From contig JACPSX010000219.1 of assembly GCA_016193065.1 (NCBI GenBank), positions 1 to 28,088 on the forward strand: 28,088 nt of DNA, written 5' to 3'. Below the pieces are notes generated by a model. It did no database searches and was not told where the DNA came from. It saw nothing but the letters and a program-made list of their open reading frames with translations. This DNA comes from Candidatus Tectimicrobiota bacterium (GTDB lineage Bacteria > JACPSX01). The first letter of the stretch is position 1, and each line of letters begins with the position of its first letter. The position numbers and the translations under genes were made by a program. Shown here piece after piece: positions 8,450-16,314 of this stretch.

Positions 8450-9439
8450 TCAAATTTTCGGCAAGATTTCCTTCTCGATCCGCTTGAGCTGAGTTGCCGG
8501 ATCTACGGAATGAATATAAAACACAATCCGCTCGGGGCCCAACGCCCACAATTCCTTCATCTTTTCAATTAACGGCCCCGGAGGACCGTAGAAGTTGGCC
8601 GCGAGCTTGTATTCGGTCAACCGGACTCCTTCGATCTCCTTACCCATGCGCTCCCAGTGATACTTCATCTCCTCTATGGCCTTGTTGCGATCCTCGTTTA
8701 TGTTTATATGCAACACAAATGAATACCTTACGGATTTCGGGTCTCTGCCCAATTCCCGGCAATATCCCCACAACGTCTGAAGTCGCTCCTCGGGTGACCA
8801 GGGTTTATAGTCTTCCAGGGCTCCCTTGTAGCTCCAGGTGGGAGCCACCAGAGTTTCATAGTCCGCACTCCATCCATCCATCATTCTCGCCACCCTTTGC
8901 AGAGCCCTGTCCCCCCAGCCTCCATACCATATAGGAGGGTAAGGCTTTGTATAGGGTTTCGGGTAAAAGACCATGTCTTTGAACTGATAGAATTCGCCAT
9001 TGTGCGTAACCGATTCCTCGGTCCAGAGTCGTTTGATCACCGCAATCGATTCTTCAAACCTGCGTCCCCGGCTTTTCCAGTCTATCTGCAGGGTTTGAAA
9101 CTCCCGCTGGACCCCTCCCAATCCCACGCCAAAGATGAACCGACCTTCAGACATTATGTCCAGGGTTAATACACGCCTGGCAATATCGATGGGATGCCTT
9201 AAGGGAACCTGAAAAACATCGGTGCTGAACTTTATCCGTTTCGTCCTTGCTATCAAAGCCCCCAGGAATACTGTCGTCTCGAGACGCGGGAAATACCGGC
9301 CGATGGAATCAGGAACAGCGATTAAGTCGAGACCAATAGCCTCTGCCCTTTCTGCCACCTCCAAGTGCTGATGGAAAAAATCTACTTCCCTGCCGTATCC
9401 TCTGCTAGGCGCCAGCTCAATTCCAATCTTCATGTTCAT
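8450..9439 (-). CDS. LLM-class flavin-dependent oxidoreductase (luciferase-like), copy 1 of a tandem pair
   Basis: A cytoplasmic luciferase-like monooxygenase or F420/FMN-dependent oxidoreductase (PF00296 type), 329 residues. The ATG at 9439 (MNMKIGIELAPSRG) has GGGAG seven bases upstream and matches the start of the tandem copy; the frame is open to 9613 but that part has no family resemblance. Family marks are RHPIDIARRVLTLD (81-94) followed by SEGRFIFGVGLGG (97-109), the loop near the flavin, and YPPIWYGGWGDRALQRVARM. Counting differences by eye, it is about 90% identical to the protein at 11053-12036, with GlmL between them. The organic substrate is not readable from sequence. Neighbours suggest it acts on something brought in by the importers. 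Confidence 0.93.
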   Translation of the reverse strand: MNMKIGIELAPSRGYGREVDFFHQHLEVAERAEAIGLDLIAVPDSIGRYFPRLETTVFLGALIARTKRIKFSTDVFQVPLRHPIDIARRVLTLDIMSEGRFIFGVGLGGVQREFQTLQIDWKSRGRRFEESIAVIKRLWTEESVTHNGEFYQFKDMVFYPKPYTKPYPPIWYGGWGDRALQRVARMMDGWSADYETLVAPTWSYKGALEDYKPWSPEERLQTLWGYCRELGRDPKSVRYSFVLHININEDRNKAIEEMKYHWERMGKEIEGVRLTEYKLAANFYGPPGPLIEKMKELWALGPERIVFYIHSVDPATQLKRIEKEILPKI

Positions 9440-9575
9440 GGCTTTTCTCCCGTCAATCCCGTCATTCTGTGTTGCCGCAAGACTGCCAGCCTTTTCCGCC
9501 TTCAATGCAGCCTCTGTTGTCCTCCTCCCTCCGCAGCAGGATTCCCTCCGCTGCTTACTCCAAATCCGAGCCCGT

Positions 9576-11021
9576 CTATTCCACCCGGCGCAGGCTTTCC
9601 CGAGCAATGGCAAACGCAGTGCCCGGAGCGGCCTCCTGAAGGAGACCCGCGGCCCAAAGAAGGTAACCGGAGTCCAGGTGGAGCGCCGGACTCACAGGGG
9701 ACAGCACCCCGTCCCCTTGGTTTTGGAGAGATCTGCGCAACAAATCCGCGGCTCTCTCCTGGTAGGAGAAAATCCCTCCGGTTCCGATCAGATGCGGGAC
9801 TTCCCTGAGGTCTTTTCCGCGCTGGATGAGGAACGGCTTCATGGCCATCGAGGAGTGAATTTCGCCGATCATCCTCCCCGCATGACGATTCAGGGCGATC
9901 CTCAGGCAGACGCTGGCCAGGGCAAAATCAACCTCTCTTTCCCACGGCGTCTCCGGGAGACGGGTAGTGTCCCGAGACAGCAGATTAACATGGTGGAGGA
10001 GTTCCGCCTCCGATGAGGGGCCGGAATCCCCGGCAAAACACCCCAATTCCTCCTGCACTGCCGGTAATCCCATATGGCCCACGATCGTGCTCGCGTTGCA
10101 GCGAATCCCCAGATCCCCTTCCACGGTTCTCTTCGCAAAGGGCTCCTCCAATCCTTCCATCACCACCCCCCCATGCTTCGGTTTACCCCAGGCAATCGAA
10201 TGGACGTCGGTCGTGGCCCCGCCAACGTCCAGAACGATGAGTTCCCCCAGCCCGGGGGCATCACTCGTTCCCTGGGAGAGGATCGAGGCTCCCTGGAGGA
10301 CTGCCATGGGGGTGGGCATGATGACAGGAAACCATTGCTTGACGACTTCCAGGCCCTTGGCTTCGGTGATCCGCTCAAAGAAAACGTCCCGGATCTCCTT
10401 GCCGGCCGAAACCGGATTCAGTTTCAGCAGATCCGGCATCACGTTCTCCGCGGTTCTAACCTCCTTCCGCCCGCTCTGCAGGATGTGGGCAACCTCCCCC
10501 GCACATTCCCGGTTTCCTGACGCGACCACAGGGCAGCAAATCTTGGAAAGGGCCACAGCCATAGCGTTGTGAAGTATGGTGTCCCTGTCTCCTCCATCCG
10601 TCCCTCCGGCCAGGAGGATGATGTCGGGCGAGAGCTCCTCGATCCGGGAGATCTCCTGCGGACCCAGCTTGTCACCGAAACCTCCAATTACTTTGGCGCC
10701 GGCTCCCAGCGCAGTCCGCCTCCCGGCCTCCACCGTGAGGGAGGCGACCAGGCCGATGACGACCATGCGCAGCCCGCCCGCGGCGCTGCTGCTGGCAAAC
10801 AGATGCCCGAACGGCGAGAGCCCTTCTTTCAGAGAACTCACCGGTTCACCCGTGAGCCTCCTCAATGCCTCCAGAAGCCCGTGCTGTACCCCTCGCCCCA
10901 CGGTGCTCGGAGCCGCGCTCCGGCCGACGACGAGATTGCGCCCGATATCGACCGAAATCATCTTTGTGTAGGTGCTGCCGATGTCCACCAGAAGGGCAAG
11001 CTCGCTATTCACGCCGTCCAT
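9576..11021 (-). CDS. glmL: GlmL/MutL-family ASKHA ATPase (glutamate mutase L-like)
   Basis: A protein of 481 residues with the ASKHA (actin/hexokinase/Hsp70) ATPase motifs of the MutL/GlmL family, not related to the mismatch-repair MutL. Motifs are LLVDIGSTYTK (10-20, phosphate 1), LLAGGTDGGDRDT (136-148), MPTPMAVLQGASIL (235-248), LIVLDVGGATTDVHS (261-275, phosphate 2) and LIGTGGIFSY (411-420, adenosine). In clostridia glmL lies in the operon of the B12-dependent glutamate mutase, where a reactivating or chaperone role has been proposed. No mutase subunit is seen in this window, so the partner is unknown. The start is uncertain: ATG at 11021 or GTG at 11051, the latter directly after the stop of the upstream LLM gene. 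It is sandwiched between two nearly identical LLM genes. Confidence 0.88.
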   Translation of the reverse strand: MDGVNSELALLVDIGSTYTKMISVDIGRNLVVGRSAAPSTVGRGVQHGLLEALRRLTGEPVSSLKEGLSPFGHLFASSSAAGGLRMVVIGLVASLTVEAGRRTALGAGAKVIGGFGDKLGPQEISRIEELSPDIILLAGGTDGGDRDTILHNAMAVALSKICCPVVASGNRECAGEVAHILQSGRKEVRTAENVMPDLLKLNPVSAGKEIRDVFFERITEAKGLEVVKQWFPVIMPTPMAVLQGASILSQGTSDAPGLGELIVLDVGGATTDVHSIAWGKPKHGGVVMEGLEEPFAKRTVEGDLGIRCNASTIVGHMGLPAVQEELGCFAGDSGPSSEAELLHHVNLLSRDTTRLPETPWEREVDFALASVCLRIALNRHAGRMIGEIHSSMAMKPFLIQRGKDLREVPHLIGTGGIFSYQERAADLLRRSLQNQGDGVLSPVSPALHLDSGYLLWAAGLLQEAAPGTAFAIARESLRRVE

Positions 11022-11052
11022 ATTTCCCAATTCAAAAGGAAAACCCTCCACC

Positions 11053-12036
11053 TCAAATCTTAGGCAAGATTTCCTTTTCGATGCGCTTTAGCTGAGTCGC
11101 CGTGTCTACCGAGTGAATATAGAAGACGATCCGCTCCGGGCCCAGCGCCCACAATTCTTTCATCTTTTCAATTAATGGCTCCGGGGGGCCGTAGAAGTTC
11201 GCAGTGAGCTTATATTCGGTCATTCGGACTCCTTCGATCTCCTTCCCGACACGGTGCCAAAAATACTTCATTTCCTCTATAGCCTTGTCGCGATCTTCAT
11301 TTATATTGACATGCAAAACAAATGAAAATTTCACAGATTTGGGATCCCTTCCCAATTCCCGGCAATATCCCCACAGCGTCTGCAGCCTTTCTTCGGGTGA
11401 CCAGGGCTTATAATCCTCCAGGGCTCCTTTGTAGCTCCAGGTGGGAGCCACCAGAGTCTCATAATCCGCGCTCCACCCATCCGCGATTTTCGCCACCCTT
11501 TGCAGGGCCTTATCCCCCCAACCGCCGTACCATATTTCAGGGCAAGGTTTCGTGTAGGGCTTCGGATCCATCACCATGTTTTTGAACTGATAGAATTCAC
11601 CATGGTGAGTCACCGAGTCCTCGGTCCAGAGTCTTTTGATCACCTCGATCGATTCGTCAAACCGGCGCCCCCGACTCTTCCAGTCCACTTGCAGAGTTTC
11701 AAACTCCCGTTGCACCCCGCCTAACCCGACCCCAAAGATGAACCGCCCTTCGGACATGATGTCCAGGGTCAATACGCGCCGGGCAATGTCGATGGGATGC
11801 CTCAGGGGGACTTGGAATACATCCGTGCTGAACTTGATCCGCTTGGTCCGCGCCACCAGCGCTCCCAGAAACACCGATGTCTCCAAGCGCGGAAAATAGC
11901 GCCCGATGGAATCTGGCACCGCAACCAAATCGAGCCCGATGGCGTCCGCCCTTTCCGCTACCTCCAGATGCTGATGAAAAAAATCCACCTCTCGCCCGTA
12001 TCCCCTCGAAGGCGCCAATTCAATTCCCAATTTCAT
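11053..12036 (-). CDS. LLM-class flavin-dependent oxidoreductase, copy 2 of the tandem pair
   Basis: Flavin-dependent luciferase-like oxidoreductase of 327 residues with a GGAGGAG site six bases before the ATG at 12036. It carries MKLGIELAPSRGYG at the start, RHPIDIARRVLTLD and SEGRFIFGVGLGG in the flavin region, and ends IHSVDTATQLKRIEKEILPKI-like, as in copy 1. I count roughly 31 substitutions over 327 positions against copy 1. Several cluster in MVMDPKPYTKPCPEIWYGG and RVAKIADGW, a segment that in this fold lies near the active-site mouth. The copies may therefore differ in substrate. The gene lies 157 bp downstream of binding protein D and directly abuts the GlmL gene, so all probably share a transcript. 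Confidence 0.93.
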   Translation of the reverse strand: MKLGIELAPSRGYGREVDFFHQHLEVAERADAIGLDLVAVPDSIGRYFPRLETSVFLGALVARTKRIKFSTDVFQVPLRHPIDIARRVLTLDIMSEGRFIFGVGLGGVQREFETLQVDWKSRGRRFDESIEVIKRLWTEDSVTHHGEFYQFKNMVMDPKPYTKPCPEIWYGGWGDKALQRVAKIADGWSADYETLVAPTWSYKGALEDYKPWSPEERLQTLWGYCRELGRDPKSVKFSFVLHVNINEDRDKAIEEMKYFWHRVGKEIEGVRMTEYKLTANFYGPPEPLIEKMKELWALGPERIVFYIHSVDTATQLKRIEKEILPKI

Positions 12037-12193
12037 CCACGTCTCCTCCTCGGCATTACATCTTTCTGCCCGCGACCAACCATCCGCCAGTGCCGGCCTC
12101 TCCTCCTCCGCCCCGTGACTTCATCCTGTCGCGTCACTTCCCCTGCAGCGCGCCCGAAGTCCGAGAGCACACTCTTGTTCCCAAGTCAGGAAT

Positions 12194-13294
12194 CTAAAAT
12201 CCCCCCAGAGCCACCTTCTGCCAGAGCTTCACTCCCGCGTGATCCGCTCCCCACCCCATTTCCATGTCTGTCCGCAGGACGACCTGTTTCTTTCCTTTAA
12301 CTCTTTGGGCCAAGTCGGGAAAATTGAAGCTCTTTGCCTGGAGGTCGGGATGCACCGGATTGGCCCCCGTGACCTTCGCATAGACCTCCTGCCCTTCCTC
12401 GCTCAAGATCCAATTCACGTACAGCTTGGCGGCAAAGGGGTGAGCCGCCTTCCTCAGAATCTGGATATTCCCCAGGACGACGGGTAGAGGGTCAACAGCA
12501 AGCCAGTCCACGGGCCCCCCTACCTTGGCCACCTCATAAGCGTTGTATTCCGAAACCGGGATCGCGAATTTGTATTCCCCCGCGGCCAGAAGCTTGACCG
12601 AGGCATCGGCTCCTTCGGTGCGGAATTGGGCCTTGTTCCGCGCAAATCCGTCCATGAGTCTTGCGGCCCTCTCGGGGCCCAGACTGTGCCACAAGGGGTT
12701 GAGCCAGACGCTGCTGGCAATGCTGTTGAACGCCACCTGGCCGTTCCATTTGGGTTCCAATAGGTCTCCCCAGGTTCTCGGAAGATCCTGCTTGGAAACG
12801 AGGTTCGTGTTGTAGGCCAGGCCGTAGTAGCGCTTGCGGAATCCAATGGACATGGCGCCATGCTTGAAATCTTCGGAATAGGTCCGCCAAGCGGGGAGAT
12901 CGGATAATTCCGCCAGAGCCTGGGCATCCAGATAGTTCTTCAGTCCCCCGCCGTTGATTCCCGTGACGATGTCGGCAACGGGGATTCCCTGCCGGGCGGT
13001 CAGGAGAACCTTCTGATAGCGAACCTCCGTAGGCGCCTTCAGGTAATCTACCTTCACGAACGGGTATCTCTGGGTAAACCGCTTCAGGATCTCCGCCTGC
13101 TGTTGTGGAGTATCCGTGGAGTACAGGACAAGCTTCCCTTCAGTCTTCGCTTTTTCCAGCCAATCCCTCGGAACCGCCAGATCGGCGTCAACGCCCTTCG
13201 CTCCCGCAGCGGCGACTGTTCTCTCCGCCGATGCAAGGAGCAATAAAGGGGTGATGAATGCCACCAGGACAGCAACAATCTTGTTTGTCTTCAC
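12194..13294 (-). CDS. ABC transporter substrate-binding protein, FbpA-like (SBP-D1)
   Basis: Periplasmic binding protein of 366 residues starting at a GTG (13294) preceded by GGAGGAAGCAGG. The signal peptide is VAVLVAFITPLLLLASAERT, with cleavage probable after ASA or in the following AAA. Family blocks are EGKLVLYSTDTPQQQ, RYPFVKVDYLKAPTEVRYQK, GLAYNTNLVSKQDLPRTW, LEPKWNGQVAFNS and HPFAAKLYVNWILSEEGQEV. It is the full-length paralog of the truncated gene at the left edge, and the two signal peptides are almost identical. It stands 27 bp downstream of the broken UbiD gene and 157 bp upstream of an LLM gene; the nearest ATPase is at 15097. The tyrosine-pair region reads PVSEYNAYEVAKVGG without adjacent tyrosines. 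Confidence 0.94.
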   Translation of the reverse strand: MKTNKIVAVLVAFITPLLLLASAERTVAAAGAKGVDADLAVPRDWLEKAKTEGKLVLYSTDTPQQQAEILKRFTQRYPFVKVDYLKAPTEVRYQKVLLTARQGIPVADIVTGINGGGLKNYLDAQALAELSDLPAWRTYSEDFKHGAMSIGFRKRYYGLAYNTNLVSKQDLPRTWGDLLEPKWNGQVAFNSIASSVWLNPLWHSLGPERAARLMDGFARNKAQFRTEGADASVKLLAAGEYKFAIPVSEYNAYEVAKVGGPVDWLAVDPLPVVLGNIQILRKAAHPFAAKLYVNWILSEEGQEVYAKVTGANPVHPDLQAKSFNFPDLAQRVKGKKQVVLRTDMEMGWGADHAGVKLWQKVALGGF

Positions 13295-13321
13295 CCTGCT
13301 TCCTCCATTCTCTCTCTTTGC

Positions 13322-14643
13322 TTACCCGCCTTCTCCCTCTGATTCTGCGGATTTGAATCCTCTTGGTTCCCTAACAGGCTCGATTTCACCCGCCCACTTT
13401 TCCAAAATCCGCTCCATGAGATCCCGGTTTACCCCGTTTGCGGGCGGAAAGCGGTCGCGCCACGTGTAGGGCCGGCAGGCGTTGATTAATACCTTGCTGG
13501 CCGTCAGGTCGCCTTGCCGCCTGCGGTCCGGATGAACGATGGGATCAATCTCCGTTGTCCAGGTATCCCGCAAAATCTCTATGTCGGTGTTCGGGTCGAC
13601 TCGCGTGGTCAACGCCCACATGACTTCATTCATGTCGCAGATGTTGATGTCGTCATCCACGGTCACGAAGTAACGCATGACGGAGGATTGGCCGCGGGCG
13701 CCGGCGGCCGCCACGAGAGCCTGCCGGGCATGGGCCGCGTACTGCTGGCGCAAGCTGATCACCACGAAGAGGGTATTGCAGTATGCCCAAACCCCCTGCA
13801 CGTCCGTAATCCCGCAGACTTCCAGGTGATCCCAGATGGTGGCACCCACAAAGGGGAATCCTTTTCCTTCCAGATACGGGCGCACGTTTCGCCAGCCCGT
13901 CAGGATCGGATCCGGGCAATGGTAGACGGCCTCGACTTCGACCACCGGTTCCGGGCGAGACGACGAGGCCAGATAGCCGGGCCACTCGGGAAAAGGCCCC
14001 TCCATCCGGCACTTCTCGGCCGGCGGCGGCATGAACCCTTCCACGGCAATCTCCGTCGTGGCGGGGACGGGCAGGCCGCTGATCGGCAAGCGCACGAGAT
14101 CGACCGGCTCCTCCCGAATCCAACCGGCCAGATCAAACTCGCCCCGGCCCACCGCCGCTCCCATGGAGGCCGCCAGCCAGATTGCGGGCTCCTGTCCGAA
14201 GGTCAGGGCGATGGGGCACGGCTCGCCCCGGCTCCAGTAGCGCTGGGCCAGCACCTGTCCATGATGGCCGGCCGCAATGAAGATCCCCAGCGTCCTCTCG
14301 TCGTGAACCATCGACCGGTACACACCGGCGTTGACCCACTCGCTCTCGGGGTCCTTGATGATGACCATGCTTCCCGTGCCGATGTATCGTCCTCCGTCCA
14401 TTTCCCCCCACTGCGGAACGGGGAACTTGAGCAGGTTCGGGAAGCCAGGAACAAGGTGCACACCCTGTACCCTTCCGGGTAGCCGGGGATACGGTCGAAG
14501 AGGAGGGAGGGATTGCGCTGTTGCCCGGCATACCATTCCGTGAGCGCGCCGATTTCCAGGTTCCAATCTGCGCCGTAAATTGTCTTGAGCTCTCCGATGC
14601 TTTCCACCGCGCCGAGAAATTCACGCAGGCTCGCGTACGCCAT
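13322..14643 (-). pseudogene. UbiD-family decarboxylase gene with internal deletion and frameshift
   Basis: UbiD-family enzymes use prenylated FMN to (de)carboxylate aromatic or unsaturated acids. The first frame, from ATG 14643 with GGAGGAGGG upstream, gives the usual N-terminus (LREFLGAVESIGELKTIYG, DWNLEIGALTEWYAG, FDRIPGYPEGYRV). Near 14430-14450 similarity jumps to another frame, beginning LLKFPVPQWGEMDGGRYIGTG and running to a TAA or TGA-type stop at 13322. Homologs have roughly 60-70 residues between these blocks, so a deletion and a frame change are combined. The catalytic part is otherwise intact. VNAGVYR matches the spacing of Asn168/Arg173 of Fdc1, and the second His of AAGHHGQ falls where His191 would be. 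TEIAVEGF and TVDDDINICDMNEVMWA are also present. As written, no full protein can be made. An assembly error is the main alternative. Confidence 0.8.
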
Positions 14644-14672
14644 CTTCCCTCCTCCCTCGGCGGCAAAGACGC

Positions 14673-14822
14673 TTTTTCAGAGCACCCTGAACTTAAGGAG
14701 GATGCTGAAAAACCCTCCATTCACCCTTCGACCGGGTACCCGGCTTCCGGGTGAGGGCGAACGGAGGAAGTCTTGAAATTGCCGATGATTTCCCGTTCGT
14801 GGTGAGCTTGTCGAACCACGAA
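14673..14822. repeat. Palindromic intergenic repeat tract
   Basis: Three inverted repeats lie in the ~200 bp between the UbiD start and the binding-protein remnant. TTTTTCAG (14673-14680) pairs with CTGAAAAA (14705-14712). CCGGGTACCCGG (14732-14743) is a perfect 12-base palindrome. TTCGTGGT (14796-14803) pairs with ACCACGAA (14815-14822) around the loop GAGCTTGTCGA. The motif with GAGCTTGTCGAA resembles dispersed intergenic palindromes known from many high-GC environmental genomes. No gene is encoded. The tract could act as a terminator-like hairpin region, a REP-type element, or a site of recombination. Confidence 0.6.
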
Positions 14823-14843
14823 AAAGACTTCTTCAGTATCCTA

Positions 14844-15067
14844 TTAGAGCCCCTTCAGCACCAGCCGGCTCCAGGCGTTTTCCACCGGGCTGCCCCCGGG
14901 CTTGGTGGCTTCGTACTCTTGCTCCAGCGTGCGGATGGCCTTTCTCTTTCCCGCCATGCGCCTTGACCAGTCCTTGAAGTTGGGCGTCATGTCGGCCAGC
15001 TTCGGGTGATGAGAACTCCCAGCAGCAGAAAAAGTCCCGCCATCCGAAACCGCAACCCAGGAGACAT
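14844..15067 (-). pseudogene. Deleted substrate-binding protein gene: signal peptide plus last ~55 residues
   Basis: Just after the ATPase stop, AGGAGG and an ATG pair (15070 and 15067) begin an export signal, MSPGLRFRMAGLFLLLGVL, followed by ITRS and a stop at 14988 in that frame. From about 15005 another frame gives the end of an FbpA-like binding protein: HHPKLADMTPNFKDWSRR, RKAIRTLEQEYEATKPGG and VENAWSRLVLKGL, with a stop at 14844. The final VKGL-type ending matches that of binding protein C (EVTMKGL). Roughly 280 residues of the ligand-binding domain are therefore missing. A long open frame from 15122 covers the tail but begins inside the ATPase gene. Real decay and an assembly collapse cannot be told apart from this sequence alone. 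Confidence 0.6.
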
Positions 15068-15096
15068 CATCCTCCCTCCTCATCCCGCCAAACTCC

Positions 15097-16203
15097 TCAT
15101 TCCTGTACCGACTCAACGGCAATGCAATGCTCGGGCGGGACCCGCAAGTAGACCTCGGCGCCGTCCTCCAGGGCCAGAGCCGCCGGGGCCTTCACCTGTA
15201 TCAACCGCCCCTCCACCTCCACCTGACAGTCCAGCGTCTCCCCCAAAAACAGCAGGTTCGACACCTTCCCCCTCAGCACATTGACCGCCCCCTCGGGCTC
15301 CCGCAACGAAACCTCAAAATGCTCCGCCCTCACCGCCAGCACCACCGCACTCCCAAGGCCCAGCCCCTCCGGCAATACACAGCGCAGCCTCCCTACCCCC
15401 ACGTCCACCACGGCAGCCTCCCCCGGGCCGCCAACACTGAGAACCTGCCCCTCCCAAAAATTGCTCGTCCCGATAAAGCCCGCCACAAACCGGTTTTTGG
15501 GCTTGCGGTACAGATCCCGCGGACTACTGACCTGAATGATCTTCCCCCCGTGCATGACCGCCACCTGATCCGACATCGTCAACGCCTCGAGCTGATCGTG
15601 CGTCACATAGAGCGTCGTGATCCCCAGCCGCTTGACCAGGCTCTTCAGCTCAAAGCGCATCTCCGCCCGCAACTGCGCATCCAGATTACTCAGCGGCTCA
15701 TCCAGCAGCAGCACCTTGGGCTCCCTCACAATGGCCCGCGCCAGGGCCAGCCTCTGCTGCTGACCCCCGCTTAACTGCGGCGCCGGCCGCTCCTCCAACC
15801 CGTCCAGATGCACCAGCGAGAGGGCTCTGTGCACTTTCTCCCGGATCACCCGCTTGGAGGGCCGCTCCTTCATCTGGGTCAACGGAAACGCCACATTCTC
15901 AAACACGCTCATATGGGGCCAGATCGCGTAGGACTGGAACACCATCCCGATGTCCCGCTGGTGCGGGCGCACGAAGACCCCCCGGCGCACCGAGCTCACC
16001 ACCTGTCCGTCGATCTCGATCTCCCCCTCGTCGATCATCTCCAGGCCCGCCACGGAGCGCAGCGTCGTCGTCTTGCCGCAGCCGCTGGGACCCAGCAGCG
16101 TGAAGAACTTCCCCTGGGGAACCTCAAAGTCCACGCCCCGCACGGCCTGCACATCTCCGCTCTCGACCTCATAACGCTTGACCAGTCCCCGCACCTTCAC
16201 CAT
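15097..16203 (-). CDS. ABC transporter ATP-binding protein (FbpC/PotA type), second copy
   Basis: ATPase of an ABC importer, 368 residues, started at ATG 16203 with a near-perfect AAGGAGG eight bases upstream. Motifs are Walker A GPSGCGKTT (38-46), Q-loop FQSYAIWPH (Q90), signature LSGGQQQR (144-151), Walker B VLLLDEP (164-170) and switch histidine YVTHD (202). A C-terminal TOBE-like domain contains VVLAVRAEHFEVS. It has the same layout as the ATPase at 3338-4435. Its natural partners would be the permease at 17377-19128, two genes upstream with an LLM gene between, and the binding protein whose remnant follows 27 bp downstream. Its C-rich plus strand gives this gene a visibly higher GC content than its neighbours. 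Confidence 0.95.
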   Translation of the reverse strand: MVKVRGLVKRYEVESGDVQAVRGVDFEVPQGKFFTLLGPSGCGKTTTLRSVAGLEMIDEGEIEIDGQVVSSVRRGVFVRPHQRDIGMVFQSYAIWPHMSVFENVAFPLTQMKERPSKRVIREKVHRALSLVHLDGLEERPAPQLSGGQQQRLALARAIVREPKVLLLDEPLSNLDAQLRAEMRFELKSLVKRLGITTLYVTHDQLEALTMSDQVAVMHGGKIIQVSSPRDLYRKPKNRFVAGFIGTSNFWEGQVLSVGGPGEAAVVDVGVGRLRCVLPEGLGLGSAVVLAVRAEHFEVSLREPEGAVNVLRGKVSNLLFLGETLDCQVEVEGRLIQVKAPAALALEDGAEVYLRVPPEHCIAVESVQE

Positions 16204-16314
16204 CGAGAAGACCTCCTTCTACAAAGCCTAGATATAAGACCAATGGAACCCGCAAGATCCCCCTTGCTTCCGCGTCCCTCCTCTGCTCCCTGAGCATCTC
16301 CTCATCGAGCCGTG

